Below are positions 10,906 to 21,506 of a stretch of DNA of 64,000 bases, in pieces. The stretch lies in contig NC_088301.1 in NCBI RefSeq assembly GCF_032854445.1, positions 50,339,116 to 50,403,115 of the forward strand. Reading direction: 5' to 3'. The position numbers and the translations under genes were made by a program. The notes under the pieces are model-generated. The model did no database searches. It had not been told where the DNA came from and saw only the letters and a list, made by a program, of their open reading frames with translations. Origin of the DNA: Liolophura sinensis (Eukaryota; Mollusca; Polyplacophora; Chitonida; Chitonidae). Numbering within the stretch: the first letter of the stretch is position 1; the number at the start of each line of letters is the position of its first letter.

Positions 10906-12847
10906 AACAACATCATGACAACCATCAATGAGTTTGCACTACTACTGGGTCTAAGGCCGAAGCAATATGTATCCAATGCTACTCTGACCCGTCGAAATCC
11001 CCCAGGAGAACCAAGCCAACATCATTATGATCGAGGTATGTATCCAAAATTATGAAGTTACAAAGCGCTGTAGCACACTTACATCTCTCTGGATTTTCAG
11101 TCACAACAAAAGTAAAATCTATTTCTTCGATACAGTAGTACACTTGCAATTTGTATCTGTCTCCAGTTAAATTGTTAAGATTTTTTGTTATTTAGTTAAG
11201 CAGTACCATGCAGTATATGCATCAGTATATTAATTTTAAACACATTTTAAACTCATAATTCAGCCATTCAGCTATTCAAATTTAAAATAAAGTAGCCTTT
11301 GATATTAACTTCTTTCTTCTTTTTAACTTCAGAAACAAGAACAGAAGAACATAGGTCTACTATTTGTTCAATAAAACATCCCCCTGCTGAACAATCAAAA
11401 GATATTTCCCTGCTAAAACTTGCCAAGAGTGAAGGGCTTTCCAGATTAGACATGCAGAGTTCTGGTAAGGTAATTCATCTCTCAACAACTTCAACTCTTG
11501 AACTGATAACCATTGATAACGTAAATGTGACACTCAGTGTGCCTTCAGAACCTATAATCTCGAACTACAGTACAGCTCAGCCTCAAGAAGAAGCCAGACT
11601 TGAAAGCCATCAGATGAACTTAGCAAATGGCGACATTAAGTCTACAGCAGAGCAGGGTGTTATTTAGAAGAGCTCTAAATCTGTCAGCCAAAAGTCATCG
11701 TCGACTGAATCATTTGAGAAGTTTTCACAGGTTTTCCTGACCCAAGCTCAACAGGTGGACATCTACACAGAAAAGCTGCTGCCAATATTGAGAGATGTTG
11801 TTGTGACAACGGTTTTTGCTTCAGATTGCCACCCTCTTTTTGGCTACAGCCTAGACTGCACTGATGCTCCGGCTATTTATGACAGTACATGCTGCTTACG
11901 AATCATTCAGACTCCATATTTGGAACCAGGTATCTATCAAGTAGTATCTACCTGCAGGACTCCAGACACCTCATCCAGACTTTCCTGGACATTCATGTCA
12001 GCAAACCAAATTTGTGTGTTCCGGAAAAGTTTTCAATACAAATATTGGCTCTAAGTATCTTATATACAGTCTGTGAGGAATTCATGCATAGTATTCACTT
12101 CAAAGCTATACTTTGCCCATTCTCATGGGATGCGGTCGACCATGTATCTGGTCTTCCGTGTTACTGGAACTTACTGGAACAGCACCCATCTGTTTGAAAG
12201 GAAACTCTTTCGATGATACGTGGAAACTCTTTGAAGAGAATCTGGAAACAATGCATGTTTCATGGAAACATTTGTTTCCATGTCATACCAAACCAAAAGT
12301 TTGAGACTTGGGACCATATCACATTAGAAAGCGAACGCCTGCATTTAAACCACAAAGCCTTGTGTTATGCATGCGCCGATTGTTTGGACAGAGAAACATA
12401 CAATTCCTATGTCAGGCAGAGACCACTCATACAAAAATCTCCAAACAAGGAAAAAAGCAGGGAAAGATCAAAGTGCAAATGAGCTATGACATTTAGATCA
12501 CGGAAAAGAAGATTTTCTGGATGCATGTGTATGGCTACTAAGATTTCCCGAATACAGAAGAAAACACGTCATAACCACAATACGAGGCTCACTTCACGAG
12601 AAGACAGGAGCACACTGGAAACAAATGAGAACTCCAGTACTTCACACAGCCTACCGACGTCCCCACGTACACCCGATTCCTCTGACAGTTCATCACAGAC
12701 ATCCAATGACGTCAGTAGCTCTTCTGATTTACCGCCCGCATCTTCTGACACACAAGGGAATGACACACAAGGTAAAAAAGGACGCCTTGCAGAATACTTG
12801 GCTATTGCGGAGAAAAAACATCCCTTCTCGGCAAAGCGAGTTAATTA
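10906..12847 (+). pseudogene. Unidentified gene, apparently decayed (or sequence-damaged)
   Basis: A first coding exon, 10906-11035, follows an acceptor (TTTGTTTATAG) with the ATG at 10915 (MTTINEFALLLGLRPKQYVS) and ends at GTATG in phase 1. The next acceptor (TTTTTAACTTCAG) is at 11330, and the frame continues in the right phase (ETRTEEHRST). About 1.5 kb of coding-like sequence follows, rich in plausible protein segments (FSQVFLTQAQQVDIYTEKLL; HLIQTFLDIHVSKPNLCVPE; FDDTWKLFEENLETMHVSWK; a Ser-rich end near 12620-12780). It is interrupted and shifts among frames several times. A possible 5' UTR exon ends at 10365. I do not recognise the family. It is either a dying gene, one with hidden small introns, or a stretch of poor assembly. 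The intact 5' exons argue that it is not a processed copy. Confidence 0.4.
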
Positions 12848-13069
12848 AAGGTAAACACAAAATGATCAATGCATGATATTATCATTAGGCAATGACCAGA
12901 ACGGGATAGACCAAAAGCTTTACAGACAGTCGCGAAATAGTTTTCCGGACATTTTTTTGTTTCTCATGACACTTCATCTTATGGAATTGATGCCTGGTGC
13001 CAGCTCATCAAGTTCGAGTTTTTGACCATTTTGTACATGTTTATACATATGTTATAAATAATATGATAA

Positions 13070-13151
<82 letters not shown>

Positions 13152-14814
13152 CATTTATGTCCGTTTATGTCTTGTTTTGGCTGTTAATTTTCAGTGAAAT
13201 TAACCGCGCTTGTCTTCCCGTTATGGAATCGGCGTAACTAATATTTTCTGAATGTTCAAACCTGTCAAACCTGTATTGGACATGTACTGTGAAACAGTGC
13301 CTCCAGAACACTTGTTATTATTATTTATTTACTTCATTTGCAGATTTTCACAGATGGAAAAAGCCGTTTTCAAGAAAATCTGTTTATGAGTTTGCGTCAC
13401 TGTTAATTCCAAGAGACTTTTTATGGACATTTTGACATGTGCGTCATCTTTTAACTGAATTAACATCCTCATGATGGACTGTTAACATGACTGTCTTCGA
13501 TCCTAATTTACACTCTTATAACAAATATATATTTTAAGGTAAAAGTGGAGACTTTTAAAATGCAAAGCATGCAGTTAATTTACACTTTAAGTTATAAAAA
13601 TAAAAAATGCATAGACATAACATTGACTTAACATGTAAACATTTCTTGATTATTTTTAAACGAACACACGGGCACTGATTAAGGTGGATGTTTTTGTAAC
13701 TGTCTAATTTCAACTTGACTTGATATTACATGTATATTTCTTTGTATATATTCAGTGTTATTTCTTGCACTTTTCTGTCAGATACTGTATCCTAGCATGA
13801 AATATATAAACTGTAACTAGGTATATGTTTTTAAAAATTTTTTTTTCCTCCATGTTTTCTTTCAGGTCAATAGATACCCAGATGTTTTTTCCTATTAAAT
13901 ACCATTGCCACGTTTTATGAACACGTGTTTAAGTTTTGTTTAGTGTTACAAACTAGTATATCACTTAGTGATTAATTTTATATGCAGTTGAAGGTTTTGG
14001 AATCAAGACTGACACAGAAGCAGGTAGTATATGCGTGTAGTCCCTTTAAATATTTAAATTTCACAAGCCATTGTCCTGGCGATCCATGTACTTTCCCTTA
14101 AGTCTCTATACCCACCATGGTTCATCACGTCAGTATTATTTGCATGAAAGTTGCAATGCTTCGGTATAAATCACGTTCAGCGAGCTGAATTCAATTGAAT
14201 ACCCGCTTTGTCCACCTCATGTGATCAACGGGCACAGTTCGAATGTTAAGATGTCATCAGTCCAACAACCCATTTTCGCAAAGATTTGCAATTAAATTTT
14301 TCCTAATTTTTAAAACATCCATTCTAAGACGTTTTAAACGAATCGTGAAACGATGGTGTTCATAAAAACAAAATTCTGACTTATACAAAGAGTATGATTG
14401 ATGACGGCTTTCTGAAGACAGAAGTGAATTGCCTTTGCGTTACTTTGGGGCTCACTCCTCATTGCCAACATTGACGTATAATCAATTTATTTGAATGTTA
14501 TTAACTTCATACCCAAGCATTTGTCACTTGCATCTTGACCATCACGCCCACCTTTGGGCATTTACTCGCAAAAGTCTGTCGTACAGCTAGATTTACAAGC
14601 CATTTCGGTGGGAGACGAGTCAAGACTTGTTGCCATTCGAAATTATTAACATTTTTTACTGATCTAAATTTATCAAATGTTTGTCTACCAAAACATAATA
14701 AGAATGAATAATTCAAAGTATATGCAAAACGGAATTACCGCAGAGACATAAACAAATTAGACAAAATTGGTATATTCAGCAATAAAAATGTTAAAACAAT
14801 TACATGTAAAAAAG
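12848..14814. other. Non-coding stretch downstream of the decayed gene
   Basis: The stretch is AT-rich DNA with a long AT microsatellite (13074-13149). A possible 36-base exon-like piece lies near 13987-14022, but it cannot be tied to a transcript. Nothing else was recognised. Confidence 0.4.
13074..13149. repeat. AT dinucleotide microsatellite, about 76 bp
   Basis: This is an almost perfect run of alternating A and T. It is self-complementary and prone to length change. Confidence 0.95.
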
Positions 14815-15250
14815 AGTTCTCTCCGCTGTGCAATTGTTTTACACCGCGGCGAAAACCTTTGCACTGCGAAGAGAACCTTTACACCGCGGCGAAAACCTTT
14901 GCACTACCGTGGAGAGAGGTTTATACCACGGAGAAAAGTTTATACCGCGGAGAAAGTCTGTCTAAAGCGGAGAAAAAGTTTATACCCCGGAGAAAGTCTG
15001 TCTAAAGCGGAGAAAAGATTTTTACTGAGGAGAATGTCTTCCCTAAGTGTAGAAAAGACTGTAATAGCCCAGAAAATATATTTACAACACCAAGAAAACC
15101 TTCGCACTGGAAGGAAAAGGTTTAGGCCGCGGAGAAAAACCTTTTCTACCTCAGAGAAAACTTTTCTACCTCAGAGAAAATTTTTACACCACGGAGAAAA
15201 GATATATATCGCTTAGAAAACTTCCCCATGGCGGAAAAAAGGATTACACC
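14815..15250 (+). repeat. Degenerate minisatellite with CCGCGGAGAAAA core
   Basis: A unit of roughly 18-22 bp (TTTATACCGCGGAGAAAA and variants) repeats across about 430 bp. A near-dimer of about 40 bp (GTTTATACC-CGGAGAAAGTC, then TGTCTAAAGCGGAGAAAA) occurs twice in a row near 14938-15018. The repeat keeps a 149-codon frame open (Arg/Lys/Glu-rich), but this follows from the repeat sequence and is not good evidence for a protein. Confidence 0.8.
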
Positions 15251-15504
15251 ATGGAGGAGGCGTTTTTCATTGTTTTCCTAAGTCTATGGCTGTATTTATC
15301 GTTTTTGTATCTTTTCTTTCCCTGTCTCCATTAGTCCCATTTTGCATATGATCTTTCGAAATTATTAATATTTTCAACAAATTTGCAGTTTTAGTATTTA
15401 GAAATTATTATTAAGATTTAAGACATTAAGATTGAAATTATCACCTTCCAAGACCGTCACTGAATCCGCGCGTCATTAGTCAGTCGGTGGTTTGGAGACT
15501 CATA

Positions 15505-15505
15505 T

Positions 15506-15540
<35 letters not shown>

Positions 15541-15541
15541 T
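15505..15541. repeat. TTTA tetranucleotide microsatellite
   Basis: About nine copies of TTTA lie directly next to the SINE-bearing segment that starts at 15543. Confidence 0.85.
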
Positions 15542-15542
15542 T

Positions 15543-15790
15543 CTATCCTAAGCTTGTAGGAATTAAGTTATTAAGAGATAAATTATATTTATTTGATTAA
15601 TTTATTTGATTGGTGTTTTACGCCGTACTCAAGAATATTTCACTTATACGACGGCGGCCAGCATTATGGTGGGAGGAATCCGGGCAGAGCCCGGGGGAAA
15701 CCCACCACCATCCGCAGGTTACTGGCAGACCTTGCCACTTACGACCGGAGAGGAAGCCAGCATGAGCTGGACTTGAACTCACAGTGACCT
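15543..15790 (-). mobile_element. tRNA-derived SINE, family 1 (minus), with 60-bp extra tail
   Basis: The + strand reads TTGATTGGTGTTTTACGCCG, TACTCAAGAATATTTCACTT, then GGCCAGCATTATGGTGGGAG, a G/C-rich middle, and GACTTGAACTCACAG, which is the reverse complement of a pol III B box (GTTCAAGTC). The A-box end is missing here. About 60 bp beyond the tail (15543-15600) is also shared, inverted, with 17893-18103. Confidence 0.8.
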
Positions 15791-16304
15791 TATATATGAG
15801 GCTCATATACACTACCAGTACATTATTCTATAAAGCTCTTGATTATGCTTTGTTGCAGTTTTATTTTAAACAGACGTGGGGTAATATTACATTACGTTCA
15901 TAAATGCACGAAATACCTAGCCCAACAATAAGGCTATTAAATGTGGTGTCAAAGCCATAGATGAAATAACGCTAAGGGAATTAATTCAGTCACGATTCCG
16001 TCATTTAGAGCTTGGTTACTTCCCTTGATCATATGTTCGCTCCTCTCTGAAAAATATAGTTAGCTTTATTTGTTGAAATAAAATAAAACCGTTGGTTACG
16101 TTTTACAGCCATATGAAATACTGCGCCCTTTCAGTGTAAATAAATAAACGCCCGGTTATTTTTAATTTTGACGATAGGGTTATCCGTGCCCAGTCCGCAA
16201 CAAGAACAACACAACGTGCTGCTCGACATGATATTCCATTCTCTATAACTGTATTGTTATAGTGTTACTGTTATTTGTTTTGAGCAACAGAAAGCGGTCA
16301 CGCA

Positions 16305-19300
16305 ATGTCAGGGGATAAGAGTGAGATACGCGTCCATCACCGTGTGATTCAATTCATACATGAAGCAGGTTTGTTGAGACTTTCGACAACAATGCAGTCG
16401 ATAACAACAACAACAATGAACAATGTAAGCATGGCCTGTTTGACTAAGACAACTACTGGAAACATTATTTTCTCAACAGTTTACCATGTATTTTATTGGA
16501 GATGATAAAACCTTTTTAGTGACATTACTGATGAAACTGTGACACATATACATGTAAATTAAGCCAAGTGGCTGTAGTCTGTTTACAGAAATAAATCTTT
16601 TGGGCAGGGATGGATAGCTTCCAAGTCAGCTAGCAAGATACTACGTTGTGTACCATAACGTAACAACGCAGATTTGGACTGAAAGCAATGTCAGTAGCAA
16701 ACTGTCACTATAGAACTAAATATAATCCAGAAATAGTGTCGCGCTTTCTGTCAATCTTGCTTCCAAACTTGTTGTCTTTTTGCCTTTGATGTTCAATGAC
16801 TAGTGTTACTCTTTCATAATTTACATGTAGGCCTAATTCATTTTAGGGTTTTAATGGATTGAAGTTTGGTTTGCCTTTGCATTTGATGCTAGATTTTTTG
16901 GTTTTCTTTTGTTTTGTTTTCTGCACCTAGTAAGCTAGTCACATGCTTAGCCTTAAACTGCGCAATGTTTTTGTGTTTCCAGGATTAAAGCTACAGATGA
17001 GAGCTATTACTCTGGCAACAGCCTCAGTCATTTATCATAAATTCTTCAGGTGTAATAATGTCAAAGATTATGATCCATACGTGAGTACCAGTTAGCCATT
17101 AAACACAGTCATTATTAGAACAGCTAGTAAATGTGTATCATGAACATTTAAATATCTGTAAGCCTAGCCCATACTTGTATTTGTTAATATTGAACAAGGA
17201 TTTAATAACATATATAATGTTCGGGCTCATGTTGTCTCTAGATTAGCCCTGGATGACTATGCAAGCCCCTTTGAGCATAGTCATCCAGTGCTATCTCCAC
17301 CTGCAGCAGAGTAAATGTTTTATTGTGTAGCTATAGTGTTTGTACCCTGATACATTAGATTCAGCATCAGCTTTAATGTTCAACTTAGTGATATATATGT
17401 ACTTCCTGGAATATCTTTATTAAAAAAAATAGTCCTTATAAATTCCCTGTCTGCATATAGCTTTATAAGGAAGGTAAATAAAAACTTATGTTTTGTATTT
17501 CCTTTGCCAGCTTGTAGCCACAACAGCCATGTATTTGGCCAGCAAAACAGAAGAAAACCTGTCCAAGCTGAGGGATGTAATTAATGTATGTTACAGGTAC
17601 AGTATCATAACAAGACATAAGAAGACAGTTGGAATCTGTGTGCACACCTGGAGGAATTAAGTTTTTTCAGAATTAAAATGAAAGCAGGTATCCAATCAGG
17701 TAGTGAAAATAAATGCATCCTTCAGATGCAGCAAGTTGTCACGTAATAAGAGGAGCTCAACCTGTATTTTGTCAAAACCTACATATGACATTATTCTTCT
17801 TAAATCTCTGGGGAATAATATGTACATTGGTATTCTGGAGATGACATATAAAAGGGGTGTAGTTTTTTGTGCTGTCTATAATTTATCTAATTCCTCTCCG
17901 GCCGTAAGTGGGAAGGTCTGTCAGCAACCAGCGGATGGTTGGTGGTTTCCGCTGGGATCTGCCCGGTTTCTTCCCACCATAATGCTGGTCGCCGTCGTAT
18001 AAGTGAAATATTCTTCCCTACGGTGTTAAACACCAATTAAATAAATAAATCAAATAAATATAATTTATCTCTTAATAACTTAATTCCTACAAGCTTAGGA
18101 TAGTCTGATGGATAATAACTTATAATAAAGTATATTGGGCAATCTTTGCAGCAATGCTGAAATCTGGCCTTTGCAGATAGCTGGAAAAAAATGTATTCCT
18201 CTGTGAATGATTGAATATTTAATTTTCTTCTGTTTTGCTGTGAGTTACAGGACACATGTAGATTTATATATTTATAATCATTTATCTGATATCAGTAATT
18301 TTCATTTGTGAAGATTTCATGTTTGTTTTTGTCAAATTAAATTTATAAACCGGAATAAAGTGTCATTGGCTTCAAACAACTTTTGTTCTCAGAACACTGC
18401 ATAAAAACCGCCGACCTCTGGAAATAGGAGATGACTACTGGGCAATTCGGAAATCAGTTGCTCAATGTGAGCTTTTCATTATGAGGATGCTGAATTTCAA
18501 AGTTGTATTTAGCCACCCTCACAAGGTAAGCTTGTTTTCCTTAACCCGGCACTCATATATGTATGTGTTAGGTTTGATTAACTTTTCCTTGAGTGTGATA
18601 ATGAAGTCAAACAAGGGATCTTAAAGGTGCTTACTTTGGCCTTACTTTGGATTGTTTTTTTTGTGGTAAATTAAGATAAGTCGTTTGATTAGTGAGGTTA
18701 AAGAAGTAAAATGATGTCCAATATTATAAATATCAAATTTGTGCTATGATTATTGGTAAAGTTATGCATTTATTGTATATATATATATATACAAACACAT
18801 GTATATAGTTGTTCTGTAAACTTTTCATACTAAAGGTTTAACATTCTGTGTACATGTGATAAACTTCTTTTTAACAGTACATGCTGCATTATATCAAATC
18901 TCTCAGAGACTGGTTTGAGCCCTATCAGTGGGAACGATTGCCTGTGGCTAGGACTGCGTGGGCACTGTTACGTGACAGTTACTACGACAGCACAATTTGT
19001 CTCTGCTATAAACCCCAGCACATCGCCATTGCTATGATATATTTTGCTCTACAAGCTCATGGTACAGAGGTTCCCTTCACTAAAGAGGCAGACACAAAGT
19101 GGTGGAAGGTTTGTTCTTATTCTTTATCTCTGTGATCATAATGATGGTAATGTAAAGTTTAACGAGCTAACATCAAGATCTCTCTCAAATGGATGTTTGT
19201 ATATATATATATACATAGCCGGAGAGGAATTAGATAATTAGACAAAAAGGTGACATGTGTCACCTTTGTCCCTAATACATTTGTTTATGTTGTATTATTG

Positions 19301-19581
19301 TTTAAGGTTAAGTACACCGTCTGTCGATCCGTTTCCAAATTTTTCCAGATTTAAAAAAATCTGAATTGAGATGAGGTCCATGGCTTTGCCATAACAAGTT
19401 ACAGATCAAGTTTGAGTATTGGAACACTATGTCCAATTTGAACAAAAATATGCCAGTTTTCCTGAATTTTTTAAAAACTTTTGATTTTCAGGCATTTGAT
19501 GAAGATGTTAGTGTGGAAACCATCCAAGATATTATTGTTTGCCTCATGGACATGTATGACTATGAAAATATGGTCAGATGA
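16305..19581 (+). CDS. CCNQ: Cyclin Q (FAM58A), CDK10 partner, complete, 233 aa
   Basis: There are six exons: 16305-16368, 16983-17080, 17511-17596, 18393-18525, 18878-19108 and 19492-19581. All have GT/AG borders, and the phases add up to 702 bases including TGA. The protein matches animal cyclin Q along its length. Recognisable segments in order are VHHRVIQFIHEAGLKL, MRAITLATASVIYHKFF (start of the cyclin box), DYDPYLVATTAMYLASKTEE, LRDVINVCYR, WAIRKSVAQCELFIMRML, SHPHKYMLHYIKSLRDW, VARTAWALLRDSYYDSTICL, QHIAIAMIYFALQAHGTEVP and a short C-terminal helix (TIQDIIVCLMDMYD). The human protein is about 248 residues, so this is near full length with a shorter N-terminus. In vertebrates cyclin Q binds and activates CDK10; its loss causes STAR syndrome. 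A first-ATG start matches the family. Nothing looks broken. Confidence 0.96.
17249..17288. repeat. Perfect 14-bp hairpin in CCNQ intron 2
   Basis: CTGGATGACTATGC (17249-17262) and its exact reverse complement GCATAGTCATCCAG (17275-17288) flank a 12-base loop. The outer bases also pair in part. It may be the relic of a palindromic element. Confidence 0.7.
17893..18103 (+). mobile_element. tRNA-derived SINE, family 1 (plus), truncated, in CCNQ intron 3
   Basis: It begins inside the element (CCTCTCCGGCCGTAAGTGGG) and runs through CAGCAACCAGCGGATGGTTG and CACCATAATGCTGG to the tail TAAACACCAATTAAATAAAT. The sequence from there to 18103 (ending CAAGCTTAGGATAG) repeats the flank of the 15543 copy in inverted orientation. 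Confidence 0.8.
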
Positions 19582-19666
19582 CAAGACATCTGCATCAAGA
19601 CATGGATTCTGTATATTGCAACATTGCAGATGTGAAATGTTCTGTTCATGGTTTTCACTTTGTTGT

Positions 19667-20399
19667 GCAGTACAGCCACATTCCAGTCGAATATCCTGCG
19701 CCCATCATGGCTCCACGGTCGGCTTTTGGTGGGCCCACCATGGTTGGATCATGGTCTGTTGTACCTGTCTGATGGGCGTACAATCCAATCAGGATACATG
19801 TATCATGGGACCACAATGGTACCATTGTGGCCAGACGATCTGAGCTTCATTCTAAGATATTTCACGGCGCATGATTTTACGACATCAACACAACAGCTAC
19901 ATGTGTATGTTCTTGGGGTGAGTCAGCATGAAAACTCTACAACAGTGTAACTATTTAGATGTCTGCAGATTATTTACTGCAGCTAAGTGTGACGTCATAG
20001 CTTCATTCGCTTATGATCTTAACCTGAACGGGTATGTAAGTTTAAAATCTACATTGTATTATATATGCTTGGTGTATACGTGCATAATAGTCCCCTATTG
20101 CAGGCTACAAACGCCGGTGCTGCAGACTAAAATTTTATGAGAATTTGTGGAGCAGGGAAAAAATACTTCTCGTCAATACATGAAGACACAAGGAATTTGC
20201 CGTAAATAAGCTTGTAACAAACAGTACATGAACACTGGCATATTCTGATCAGGATCGCAGGATGATATATATGCCCATGATGGTGCCATGGTGCGTCAGG
20301 ATGGCAGAATGGAGTGGACCAAGGTCTGTGTATGATGGCTGGACCATGGCCTGGCAACGATGTGCGTAGGATATTCAGCTAATATCCGGCTGTACTGCA
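19667..20399. repeat. Imperfect fold-back element just 3' of CCNQ
   Basis: GCAGTACAGCC followed by GAATATCCTGCGCCCATC (19667-19713) matches the reverse complement of the end at about 20355-20399 (GCAGTACAGCC, then GAATATCCTACGCACATC). Both arms continue with many CCATGG, ATGGTACCAT and GGTCCA-type palindromes but diverge. The left arm starts 86 bp after the cyclin Q stop, so it probably lies in the 3' UTR. It is likely an old fold-back transposon. Confidence 0.55.
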
Positions 20400-21104
20400 C
20401 TCAGCTTTGACAGGTGTTTATAAGCAGGTGAAAATTAAAATGCTGGCAATGGCTCAGATGTTGGACTGCAACAAGAACAGTTTAATTTTGCCAACCTGGT
20501 ATTGATACGGGGTAATTACTGTATTTGATACTGAGGATGGAAGCTTGTGAGTCTGCCATGTGATAATTGTGCTATACAGTCTAGAGATTTGATGCCTGAA
20601 ATCCCTGTTCACCATGCAAGGAACACCATGTAGTTGACAAACAAAGGAAACAGCTGTTTATTATCGAGTCTCTGATGCATCATCCTGTTCACACTGGTAT
20701 CGTCTTACACAGCAACCTTCGAAACATGTTTTAAGTTTCAAAAAAATATAGTTCATGTGAAATCTGACATATTTTTTGTTGTGTTTAGATTATTTGTTGA
20801 TTTGATATTGATTGATGGTTAATGTAGTGAATAATATTAATCAAACATGTATGTTTTACAATGAATATGTCCTGACAACACAGACCTCCAGGCCAAGGCT
20901 ATATTGGCTGAGGTAAAATTTCCATTATTCTGAGGTCACAGAGCGCAGTAGCGGAGATGCATCACAGGTAGCATAATGTCACAGATGAAAGCCGGATATC
21001 AAAGCACTGGTCTTGGAAACACTTAAATAACATGTAATAGGGACGCTGTTATAAGGAATCTACTCATGGCAACATATATAAGCTACTTACTCTTGTGAGG
21101 GACC
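20400..21104. other. Intergenic, nothing recognised
   Basis: This is AT-rich DNA downstream of cyclin Q. There are no exons or repeats that I can support. Confidence 0.4.
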
Positions 21105-21420
21105 CCTTTGGTGGCCTAGGTAGAACGTTCGCCTCAAAATCATGAAATCCCGGATTTTTATCTCATACTGAAGACTTTAAAAATGGTACAAGCTGCTGCC
21201 TGACTTGACAGCTTGACTTGGAAAAGCTAGAGCAAATAAACTGGTTAGCTCAGTGTCAGTATAATGTGACCAGGTGAGGTGTCGTATCTGGTGTCTTCAG
21301 CATGATACTTTGGCAGCATGGACTCGGGAATAATACAATATATAGTAAACACCTAATGACTCTTCATCATCATATGACTGAAAAATTCTTAAGTATGACA
21401 TTAAACCCCAATCATACATA
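21105..21420 (+). mobile_element. tRNA-related SINE, family 2 (plus)
   Basis: It has a tRNA-like head (TTGGTGGCCTAGGTAGAACG) with a decayed B box, and a middle shared with 4310-4510 (CTGGTGTCTTCAGCATGATA). The tail ATATGACTGAAAAATTCTTA, then AGTATGACATTAAACCCC, matches the inverted tail of the element at 44697-45076. Confidence 0.6.
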
Positions 21421-21506
21421 CAAGCTATACATACCTTATAAGCTATTCTAATGGTCCTTAATATTTCACAATGGGCCGAATAATCTCAGGATTATTCCAT
21501 ATTGGA

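Noticed and set aside
11463-11475. Strong donor-like GTAAGG inside the long frame of the unidentified gene
   Set aside because: The same frame continues in a protein-like way beyond it, so I do not take it as the exon end, though alternative use is possible.
12997-13197. Frame of Tyr-Ile repeats
   Set aside because: It is a translation of the AT microsatellite.
13987-14022. A possible 36-base micro-exon (TATGCAG | ... AGCAG | GTAGTA)
   Set aside because: The borders are plausible, but it cannot be joined to any neighbour in a supported frame.
14767-15216. 149-codon frame as a real protein
   Set aside because: It arises from the minisatellite, and the residues simply follow the repeat unit.
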